From Syntrophomonadaceae bacterium (lineage in GTDB: Bacteria; Bacillota; Dethiobacteria; DTU022): a DNA stretch of 8,511 bases. Within the stretch, counting starts at the first letter, position 1. The number at the start of each line of letters is the position of its first letter. The DNA lies in assembly GCA_003566935.1 (NCBI GenBank), contig PXBM01000059.1:1-8511 (forward strand). The letters are read 5' to 3'. The notes beneath the pieces are model-generated. The model saw only the letters and a list, made by a program, of their open reading frames with translations. It searched no databases and was not told the DNA's origin. This document shows positions 1 to 5,801 of this stretch, piece after piece. The translations under genes and the position numbers were made by a program.

Positions 1-331
1 CCAGGGAATCAACTGCCGGCACATAATCTTTGTATAACTTAGAACCAAAAGTTGTGCGAATCCCTTTTGTTAAGGTAACATCTTTTATTGCAACAGGAAC
101 CCCGTGCAAAGAACCAACAGGCAGATCTGACATTAGCTTCTTTTCAGCCTTTTCCGCTTCTTCCATAGCATAATCAGCAGCAACAGTACAGTAGGCATTA
201 ATTTTTGGGTTAACCTTCTCTATGCGATTTAGAAATGTTTTAACTAATTCAACCGGTGATAGATCTTTAGTTCTGATCGACCTGGCAAGCTTATGGGCCG
301 GCATGTAGCAAATTTTTTCCGGGGTGGTCAT
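1..331 (-). CDS. Amidase signature family enzyme, N-terminal part (cut by window edge)
   Basis: The reading frame opens at the ATG at 331 and is still open at base 1, so only the first 110 residues are visible. They match the N-terminus of amidase-signature hydrolases (GatA, AtzF, fatty-acid amide hydrolase and bacterial amidases), which cleave carboxamides with a Ser-cisSer-Lys triad. Visible hallmarks are a 'DLSPVELVKTFLNRIEKVNPKINAY' type helix (residues 23-47) and 'LHGVPVAIKDV' (75-85), in which Lys83 is the expected catalytic lysine. The glycine/serine-rich core with both serines lies beyond the window. The start is supported by AAGGAG (346-341) nine bases upstream. The gene follows the GH16 lipoprotein gene after 134 bp and has its own -10-like box, so it is probably transcribed separately. 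The substrate cannot be told; the N-terminus does not separate GatA from other amidases, and no gatB or gatC neighbour is visible. Confidence 0.9.
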   Translation of the reverse strand, partial: MTTPEKICYMPAHKLARSIRTKDLSPVELVKTFLNRIEKVNPKINAYCTVAADYAMEEAEKAEKKLMSDLPVGSLHGVPVAIKDVTLTKGIRTTFGSKLYKDYVPAVDSL

Positions 332-394
332 GGCTGGATACTCCTTAACCCTAACAGTATTTTTGCTATTAATTCTTCTATAAACACTTAAATC

Positions 395-406
395 CTTTAG
401 CTAAAG
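395..406. repeat. Perfect 12-bp palindrome CTTTAGCTAAAG in the amidase leader
   Basis: CTTTAGCTAAAG is its own reverse complement. It lies between the candidate -10 box and the amidase start, about 23 bases downstream of the -10 box. It has no loop, so it is a poor RNA hairpin, but it could be a dimer-binding DNA site for a repressor. A 12-bp palindrome in A/T-rich DNA can also arise by chance. No second copy was noticed in the window. Confidence 0.25.
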
Positions 407-428
407 ACAATAAGCATCTGCCACATTT

Positions 429-434
429 ATTATA
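429..434 (-). promoter_or_regulatory. Candidate -10 box of the amidase promoter (TATAAT)
   Basis: A perfect TATAAT lies on the minus strand in the A/T-rich gap between the GH16 gene and the amidase, about 98 bases before the amidase ATG. No good -35 hexamer sits at 16-18 bp. The nearest match, GTGACA (461-456), is 21 bp away, which is too long for a standard sigma-70/SigA promoter. The call therefore rests on the -10 box and on the position in the only A/T-rich gap longer than 100 bp before a new functional unit. Confidence 0.4.
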
Positions 435-465
435 AAACAATCACAATTTACTGCGTGTCACAGTA

Positions 466-1551
466 TTAGTATTTAATCCAGTCAACCAGGGTGACGGCAT
501 CCTGTTCCGGCTTGATTCCTTCCAGCCAGACGGGAAACCAGGAGTTAATCATCAGTTTCATCGGGGTATCGGTTAGGCCATCATCATAGGTTATTATTAA
601 CACACCATCTACATAGAAGCTCACTGAACCGGGATAAAAGTCGAAGCGGTATTCGTAAAAATCTGCCGTAGGGTCGAAGCCAAGGTATGTTTCACAGGTG
701 TTGCTGACTACTCCATCGGCATAAGTAGTAAACCAGGCTGGGCCTGAAGAGTCATTAACTACTTCTATATCTATTTCGTGGTAGAAATCCGGAGAGCGGT
801 ATAAAAAGAACCCGGTAATGGAAGACGGAGCATCGGGCATCTTGATCCTGGCCCGGTAGGATCCATAGAGATGATCAAATTCTCTCGATTCTATCTGACC
901 ACCATCATAGGTGCCGGCCGGAAGGGTTATTATTAACATTTCATCTTCAATCTTCACATTATCAGGGTCTAGTTTGCCCAACCCCAAAGAATGACTGCTT
1001 ATTTCCCACAGTTCGTCGTTAAGAGAGGAAAAATCTTCAATATACCTGACCACGAAAAAAGCTTCTTTCTGCTCAACAGTTGCAAGTCTATCGGCCTCTT
1101 CATTACCCGGACGAGCCGACCAAGCCGCCATGGTCAGCAGGTATGGCCCGCTTACAAGCTGCTCACCTAATCCTTCCTCTGGAACCAACCAGGAAAACTC
1201 AACTGAGTTTGTTTCGCTGCCCTCCAAGCTTATCTGCTTTGCCGGTAAATCGTACCAGCTCCCCAGTGGATCACTGATGCTGCAGCCGAGCCAAAAGCTT
1301 TCTACTTGGCTTCCTTTATTAAGTACGTTTAGCCTTGCCGTAACAGTATCGCCCGGGAAATAGTCACTTCCGGAAACAAGCATGCCTGTAATCACGACAT
1401 CAGTGCCGGCAATTACCTGATGGTCTTTATTATTTATGAATGTTTCTTCGGGGGCAGCATCATTAAAGGAGTCCATGCAAGAACCTGCAATCAGCACAAA
1501 AAAGATTAGAATAGCTAAAATTTTACAGGCATTGATTAAATGCTTTTTCAT
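466..1551 (-). CDS. Probable lipoprotein with GH16 beta-glucanase-like domain
   Basis: Predicted to be an exported, membrane-anchored endo-beta-glucanase of family GH16 (361 aa). Residues 1-25 form a signal peptide (MKKH start, hydrophobic 11-21) ending in IAGSC; Cys25 is the likely lipidated residue, although Ala at -3 is not the best lipobox. Residues about 50-168 form a beta-rich, Ig/CARDB-like spacer. Residues about 170-361 form the GH16 jelly roll: DFSSLNDELW (173-182), GGQIESRE (217-224), YGSYRARIKMP (229-239) and the catalytic HEIDIEVV (258-265). By family analogy Glu259 is the nucleophile, Asp261 the helper and Glu263 the acid/base. The uninterrupted ExDxE spacing is the lichenase/XTH type rather than the bulged laminarinase type. 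An upstream in-frame TTG at 1581 is less likely than the ATG at 1551, because AAGGGA (1565-1560) is 8 bases before the ATG and MKKH is the natural signal start. It follows the GT2 gene by 80 bp, so it probably trims, releases or degrades that enzyme's product. Exact substrate is inference. Confidence 0.85.
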   Translation of the reverse strand: MKKHLINACKILAILIFFVLIAGSCMDSFNDAAPEETFINNKDHQVIAGTDVVITGMLVSGSDYFPGDTVTARLNVLNKGSQVESFWLGCSISDPLGSWYDLPAKQISLEGSETNSVEFSWLVPEEGLGEQLVSGPYLLTMAAWSARPGNEEADRLATVEQKEAFFVVRYIEDFSSLNDELWEISSHSLGLGKLDPDNVKIEDEMLIITLPAGTYDGGQIESREFDHLYGSYRARIKMPDAPSSITGFFLYRSPDFYHEIDIEVVNDSSGPAWFTTYADGVVSNTCETYLGFDPTADFYEYRFDFYPGSVSFYVDGVLIITYDDGLTDTPMKLMINSWFPVWLEGIKPEQDAVTLVDWIKY

Positions 1552-1559
1552 ACCGGGGT

Positions 1560-1565
1560 TCCCTT
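1560..1565 (-). promoter_or_regulatory. Ribosome binding site deciding the GH16 lipoprotein start
   Basis: AAGGGA (within AAAAGGGAA) lies 8 bases before the ATG at 1551. The longer frame from TTG at 1581 would place this site inside the coding region and put ten extra residues before the signal peptide, so the ATG is preferred. Confidence 0.7.
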
Positions 1566-1631
1566 TTAAAAGAATGTCCAAGCCTCATTTATTCAATTTA
1601 TATTTTAGCAATTTCGAAGACGTAGTAAAAC

Positions 1632-3062
1632 TTAGCTTTCCTGATCCACAGCCTGCTTCTTTTCTGAAAATGACTTCCGTTCAACAGTTCCCCATGATCT
1701 TTTAGTAAAAAAGAAGTCAAGCAGTCCTCTAAAACGCCACCAGGCATGAAGCTGCCGATAAAAAAGGTTTTCCAGGATAGCATAACCAAAAAGGATTAGC
1801 ATATCACGTAGCCGGGGATAACTGCGGTAGTAGATTTCTTCCATCAACAAAGCTGATGTGGATAAAAGTATACCAAGCAAAATAGCTGCCGTAAGAAATA
1901 AAATAACAAAAGGCGGGTTTAAAAGCCCTGTAAAAATTGAAAAAATAAAAACCAGGTAGCCGGTTATTTCTATTACCGGACCGAGAAACTCGTAGAATAA
2001 GAAAAAGGGAAAGCTAATCATGCCCGTTGTGCCATACTGCGGGTTTAAAAACATTTCGAAGTTGCCAAATAAACTCTCAGAGAGCCCCCGCTGCCAGCGG
2101 CGGCGCTGGTTTTTTAAGCTGCGATAGTTTTCAGGCACCTGGGTCCAGCAAACCGGGTCTGCTAAAAAGACAACCTTGTATTCACGGTTAATCTCTTTCA
2201 TAACCCGTTGTACGCGCAAAACCAGTTCCATATCTTCACCTACCGTATTCAGACTGTACCCCCCGGCCTGAACCACTGCCTTACGCCTATAGATACTAAA
2301 AGCACCGGATAAAATCATCAATCCACCTATTGAAGACCAGCCGGCGCGGCCGAATAAGAAAGCCCTCAGGTACTCAACAATCTGAAAACGAACCCAGAAC
2401 TTAGGAGAGAGCTTAACTTCCGTTACTGTTCCATCCTCAATCCGACACTGGTTTGCAGCCCTGATCGTTCCCCCGGCAGCTACTGTGCGCCAGTCCCTGG
2501 CAAAAAGATCAATAGTTTTTAACAGTGAATCTGCATCAATCAGGGAATCTGAATCAATGTTACAAAAAAGTGGAAACTGCGATACATTTATCCCGGCATT
2601 TAAGGCATCAGACTTGCCGCCGTTTTCCTTGTCAACAATAACCAGGTTTGGATAATCCTTTGAGCTGTATATTCCGCGAATAGTTTCGCAGGGAATATCA
2701 TTACTATAATCGCGGGCATATTTTTTAAGGTTAAATTCTTTTTCCAGCACTGCCAGGGTATCATCCCGGGAACCGTCGTTGACAATAATAATCTCGTATT
2801 CAGGATATCGTAAAGACAGAGTAGAGTATGCGGTATCTACAATAGTTGCTTCCTCATTGTATGCGGGGATAATAACTGCCAGAGGCTTGTAAAATGCTGA
2901 CTGAAAAGCTTGATATCGGTCAGTAGCGCGCTCAACACTGCGCTGACTGCGCAGCCCGAAGTATGAAAGAAAAACCAGCATTAGGTAAAAACCATTAATG
3001 CTGATAAAATAAAAAATCACAAAAATATTATAGAAAATGAGGACAATTGCCCAGTTGCTCAT
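1632..3062 (-). CDS. Membrane family-2 glycosyltransferase (processive polysaccharide synthase type)
   Basis: Predicted to polymerise a polysaccharide from a nucleotide sugar at the inner face of the membrane and to help export it (476 aa, close to PgaC/NodC/HasA-like synthases and shorter than BcsA). A hydrophobic N-terminus (about 5-35) gives one or two membrane spans. The GT-A catalytic domain carries IIPAYNEE (64-71), VNDGS with Asp96, GGKSDALNAG (148-157), the metal-binding DSD (170-172), GED with Asp277 in the TED position, and QRRRW (319-323), the QxxRW acceptor motif of processive enzymes. Membrane segments follow at about 348-377, 384-407 and 424-440. The C-terminal tail is basic and no PilZ domain is present, so c-di-GMP control through this chain is not indicated. 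The start lies 2 bp after the HEAT gene's stop, with a GGGGTGG site inside that gene's end. The product is not readable from sequence; the nearby GH16 favours a beta-glucan, while beta-GlcNAc or other polymers remain possible. Confidence 0.92.
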   Translation of the reverse strand: MSNWAIVLIFYNIFVIFYFISINGFYLMLVFLSYFGLRSQRSVERATDRYQAFQSAFYKPLAVIIPAYNEEATIVDTAYSTLSLRYPEYEIIIVNDGSRDDTLAVLEKEFNLKKYARDYSNDIPCETIRGIYSSKDYPNLVIVDKENGGKSDALNAGINVSQFPLFCNIDSDSLIDADSLLKTIDLFARDWRTVAAGGTIRAANQCRIEDGTVTEVKLSPKFWVRFQIVEYLRAFLFGRAGWSSIGGLMILSGAFSIYRRKAVVQAGGYSLNTVGEDMELVLRVQRVMKEINREYKVVFLADPVCWTQVPENYRSLKNQRRRWQRGLSESLFGNFEMFLNPQYGTTGMISFPFFLFYEFLGPVIEITGYLVFIFSIFTGLLNPPFVILFLTAAILLGILLSTSALLMEEIYYRSYPRLRDMLILFGYAILENLFYRQLHAWWRFRGLLDFFFTKRSWGTVERKSFSEKKQAVDQES

Positions 3063-3064
3063 GC

Positions 3065-4198
3065 TTACAGTTCCACCCCTCTACGTCTTAAAACATAACT
3101 GCTGATAGCGGCAGCACTTTCTTCAGGCCCTTCCGCTTTGATTCTTAATATTTCCAGTCCACTTTCTCCAGCTTCAGACAATGCTTCGGCAGAATTAAAG
3201 CGGACCCACCAGCTTTGGTCTTGCAGTAGTTTTTCAAGAATCGGGATGGCTTTTCTGTCACCAGTTAGTCTCCATGCTCGGGCACTAAAATTACGGACAA
3301 CCCAGTAGCGATGTTCCAGGTACGGCTTCAAATCAATATTAGCAGGCATTTCCCCGATACTTAAAAAAGCCTTTAAAATATGAACTATAGTTTCAGGGTC
3401 AGCTTCTTTCATCAAACCTTGCAAAGTAGGCAAAGCTTCGCGGTATTTGAAAAAACCCAGCAGATCGATCATCACAGAGTTATAAGCAGAAGGATCTACT
3501 GTTTTCAGTTCGAATGGTTTTTTCTTTTTCTCCAAGCTTTCATCTTTAGTCTCACCATTTAGGATCTCAATCTCTCCTTCTAGAAACCTGACCATTAATG
3601 GGGCTACACTTTCCCCATATGCTGATAGTATTTCTGTTGCTCCCTCATAAGTAAAATAAGTATTATCAAGCAAGGCTCTGGCAGCAGAAAAAAAAGTTTC
3701 GCTTTTTCCGGACTTGGCCAGCCCAAGAGAAGCCGACTGGACCAACAGCTGATGTTTACTATCCAGTAAGCTGATCATACCAGTAACCGATTCTTTGCAT
3801 CGTAACGCACCTAAAACCCTGGCGGCAGTTGCTTTTTCAGACAACTTGCCATGCTCAAGTTTCTGCTTGTAATGACCAATTAAACTGATTTCCCGGCAGA
3901 GGACTTTAGTTTTATCAAAATCACTGCCGTCAAGCATGTCAAGGTAAGGAGAAAAAAATCTCCAAAGCCAGTAATAACGTTTTTTATCCTTCATCAGTCC
4001 AGCAATTTCTATAAGATTAAGATCTCCTTGCAAGTAATTAAGGTAAAGCCCTTCCCACTCCTGTTTTTTTGCCGTGAATTTAGCTTTATTTACCGATACC
4101 AGGTACCGGTTAATTACAATCACCAGCAAAAGTAAAGTGATAATAACTGCCAGAACTATTATAATATAAAGTAGAATTCTTAGATAAGGATCGATCAT
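3065..4198 (-). CDS. Membrane-anchored HEAT-repeat protein
   Basis: A 377-aa protein with one strong N-terminal transmembrane helix (about 7-31) and an alpha-helical, probably cytoplasmic, body. HEAT-like helix pairs are visible at about 118-165 ('EKATAARVLGALRCKESVTGMISLLDSKHQLLVQSASLGLAKSG') and most clearly at 294-345 (YWVVRNFSARAWRLTGDRKA and SWWVRFNSAEALSEAG, each a short A helix and B helix with the usual Arg/Asn after 'VR'). A charged linker rich in Lys/Glu lies at about 218-232. HEAT repeats are protein-binding scaffolds with no catalysis. The ATG directly abuts the stop of the receiver gene (TAA ATG) with GGGGAG seven bases upstream, and the stop is 2 bp before the GT2 start, so the three are probably made in step. 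Inference: a scaffold or co-subunit that holds the transferase at the membrane or passes a receiver signal to it. No enzyme motif is seen. Confidence 0.85.
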   Translation of the reverse strand: MIDPYLRILLYIIIVLAVIITLLLLVIVINRYLVSVNKAKFTAKKQEWEGLYLNYLQGDLNLIEIAGLMKDKKRYYWLWRFFSPYLDMLDGSDFDKTKVLCREISLIGHYKQKLEHGKLSEKATAARVLGALRCKESVTGMISLLDSKHQLLVQSASLGLAKSGKSETFFSAARALLDNTYFTYEGATEILSAYGESVAPLMVRFLEGEIEILNGETKDESLEKKKKPFELKTVDPSAYNSVMIDLLGFFKYREALPTLQGLMKEADPETIVHILKAFLSIGEMPANIDLKPYLEHRYWVVRNFSARAWRLTGDRKAIPILEKLLQDQSWWVRFNSAEALSEAGESGLEILRIKAEGPEESAAAISSYVLRRRGVEL

Positions 4199-4570
4199 TT
4201 AGATACTCCCCAGGACCTGTTTCAGTTTTTCTATCAGCTGCTCCGGCTGAAAAGGCTTGGTCATGTAAGCGTTCGCCCCTAACTCCAGGGCCTGATGAAG
4301 ATCATTTTCCCGGCTCTTTACCGTTAAAACGATTACAGGCAAATCAGGCTTAACCGGACGGACCTTTTTTAGAACCTGAATACCATCGAGAAAGGGCATC
4401 ATAATATCAAGGGTAATTGCAGAAACATTTTCATTCAGCGCAGCATTTAGTGCTTCCTTACCATCTAAAGCTGATATTACCTGGTAACCTTCTTTTTGCA
4501 GCTTAAAAGAAATAAGCCGGTTCAAACCGGGGTCATCTTCCGCAACCAGGATTATCTGCTTTTCCGTCAT
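4199..4570 (-). CDS. Single-domain response regulator (CheY-like receiver)
   Basis: A 123-aa protein that is only a receiver domain. The acidic pocket residues are Asp12 and Asp13, the phospho-acceptor is Asp55 in LDIMMP (54-59), the switch threonine is Thr83 in VLTVKS, and the conserved lysine is Lys105 in MTKP (103-106). There is no DNA-binding or GGDEF output domain, so the phosphorylated form must act by binding another protein. The start is fixed because an in-frame TAA lies two codons upstream of the ATG at 4570; AAGGGA (4588-4583) is 12 bases upstream, a long spacing that may give modest translation. It lies downstream of the PAS kinase (115 bp gap), the obvious phosphodonor, and abuts the HEAT-repeat gene with no gap. 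That makes the HEAT protein or the GT2 enzyme the likely target, by inference from context only. Confidence 0.93.
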   Translation of the reverse strand: MTEKQIILVAEDDPGLNRLISFKLQKEGYQVISALDGKEALNAALNENVSAITLDIMMPFLDGIQVLKKVRPVKPDLPVIVLTVKSRENDLHQALELGANAYMTKPFQPEQLIEKLKQVLGSI

Positions 4571-4591
4571 CTTTTAATTCATTCCCTTGCT

Positions 4592-4614
4592 GTTAAAATT
4601 AAGGGCCTGCCCTT
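4592..4614 (-). terminator. Weak hairpin plus A/T tract in the kinase-receiver gap
   Basis: On the minus strand AAGGG-CAGG-CCCTT (4614-4601) can fold as a 5-bp stem with a 4-base loop, followed by AATTTTAAC. The stem is short and the T-run has only four bases, so it is at best a leaky terminator or a processing or stability element that lowers expression of the downstream block. It could be chance. Confidence 0.3.
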
Positions 4615-4620
4615 TGTGTT

Positions 4621-4640
4621 CGCTTCAGCTTTCTTAAGCG
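4621..4640. repeat. Small inverted repeat CGCTT...AAGCG in the kinase-receiver gap
   Basis: CGCTT (4621-4625) and AAGCG (4636-4640) are inverted around a 10-base spacer, directly next to the AAGGG/CCCTT hairpin. Together they make this 115-bp gap the only structured gap inside the presumed operon. Function unknown; possible RNA processing or operator site. Confidence 0.2.
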
Positions 4641-4685
4641 GGCCGGGCAATGTTTATCAATATAGGCTGTGTAATAAGCATATTT

Positions 4686-5798
4686 CTATTGCTCCTGTGT
4701 TTTTTTTAAACCGGGCAGATAAACCGTAAAAGTAGTCCCTTCACCGGGAATACTTTCTAACTCAATACGCCCGCCGTGGCGGCTGATAACTCTTTCTGTA
4801 ATGTATAGTCCGACCCCGGTGCCGCCTTTACTTCGAACATCTTTATCATCTACCCGGTAAAACATTTCAAAGATTGACTTCCGATCTTTCTCCGGGATAC
4901 CGATTCCGCTATCTTGAACTGTTATGCCAATTTCATCGTCAGCTTCAGAAAATACTGCTTTTAAACTTACACTACCCTGTTCTGTATACTTAATAGCATT
5001 GCCAATTATATTACTAAAGGCCTGCGACAGGCGTTCTCTATCTCCGAACAGGGCTAAATCCGGTTCAATATTACTGTTAAAGTCGAGCTCTTTATTTAAT
5101 GCTTCAGCACTGAAGCTATTGGCTAAGCTTTCCAGCAGGGCAGTCAAGTCGAGCATGTTTTGCTGGTATGAATAATCAGTGCCTTCAAACTGCCCCATGT
5201 CGAGAAGTTCTTCAATATACCTGGCCAGCTTTTGTTCTTCTTTATATATTGTAGTCAAAAACTCTTCCTGCAGGTCATTTATTTCACCTGCATCACCGTC
5301 CAGCAAAAGCTTTAAATAGCCCTGCATATTAGAAAGTGGGGTCTTAAGCTCGTGGCTAAGTGAACTAAAAAAACGGGCTTTCTGTTCTTCAAGCTCAATT
5401 TTTTCACTAACATCGCGAAATATTTCTATGCCCCCGATTAATTCACCGGAAGCACTGTGCAGGGCGGCAAGACTTACTTCTACCATTACCCTGCTGCCAT
5501 TTTTATGAAGAGCCTTTACAATTAGGGGTTCAGTCGTAGCCTTTTCATAGCTGATTGCCTTGTGAAGAGGGCAAAGATCTGTGCTGCACAGCTTATTACC
5601 GGCCAGGTCTGTATGAACTAGTAGATTGTCAGCACATTTCTTGCCCAGGACTTCTTCCTGGCTGTAACCGGTAATTTCCTCGGCGGCCTTGTTCCAAAAT
5701 AATATTCTACGGTCAGGATCAGTAATATATACCCCGTCTTTAATCTGGTTAAAAACTATGGAAACGTGAGATATTTCTTTTCGAAACATGGCGTCCAT
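4686..5798 (-). CDS. Soluble PAS-domain sensor histidine kinase
   Basis: A 370-aa kinase with no transmembrane segment, so it senses a cytoplasmic signal. The PAS domain spans about 10-130 (GVYITDPDRRILFWNKAAEEITGYSQEEVLGKKC, then GSRVMVEVSLAAL). It contains a Cys/His cluster: Cys55, His62, Cys71 and Cys76 in the pattern C-x6-H-x8-C-x4-CP. A HisKA domain follows with FFSSLSHELKTPLSN (143-157), phospho-acceptor His149. The HATPase_c domain has the N-box NIIGNAIKYTE (263-273), the G1 box DSGIGIP (296-302), the F-box FEMFYRVD (310-317) and the G2 box GGTGVGLYI (325-333). All residues needed for autophosphorylation are present. The ATG at 5798 is preferred over the next one (5789), because AAGGGAG lies six bases upstream of it. 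It starts 3 bp after the 383-aa gene's stop and precedes the receiver gene, its likely partner. Confidence 0.95.
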   Translation of the reverse strand: MDAMFRKEISHVSIVFNQIKDGVYITDPDRRILFWNKAAEEITGYSQEEVLGKKCADNLLVHTDLAGNKLCSTDLCPLHKAISYEKATTEPLIVKALHKNGSRVMVEVSLAALHSASGELIGGIEIFRDVSEKIELEEQKARFFSSLSHELKTPLSNMQGYLKLLLDGDAGEINDLQEEFLTTIYKEEQKLARYIEELLDMGQFEGTDYSYQQNMLDLTALLESLANSFSAEALNKELDFNSNIEPDLALFGDRERLSQAFSNIIGNAIKYTEQGSVSLKAVFSEADDEIGITVQDSGIGIPEKDRKSIFEMFYRVDDKDVRSKGGTGVGLYITERVISRHGGRIELESIPGEGTTFTVYLPGLKKTQEQ

Positions 5799-5801
5799 TA
5801 T

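Noticed and set aside
450..464. ACTGTGACACGCAGT as terminator of the GH16 gene
   Set aside because: The stem has only four clean pairs around a 7-base loop and no T-run follows closely; too weak to call a terminator.
1552..1581. Longer GH16 lipoprotein starting at TTG 1581
   Set aside because: The ATG at 1551 has a good ribosome binding site at 8 bases and gives a normal MKKH signal peptide; the ten extra residues would cover that site.
1552..1631. TATAAA-like box before the GH16 gene as a promoter
   Set aside because: No -35 hexamer at a usable distance; A/T-rich gaps give such boxes by chance, and transcription from the GT2 gene is the simpler view.
1436..1705. Plus-strand open frame of 89 codons across the GH16/GT2 junction
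   Set aside because: It overlaps the signal peptide region of the lipoprotein and the end of the GT2 gene on the other strand, and its translation has no recognisable feature.
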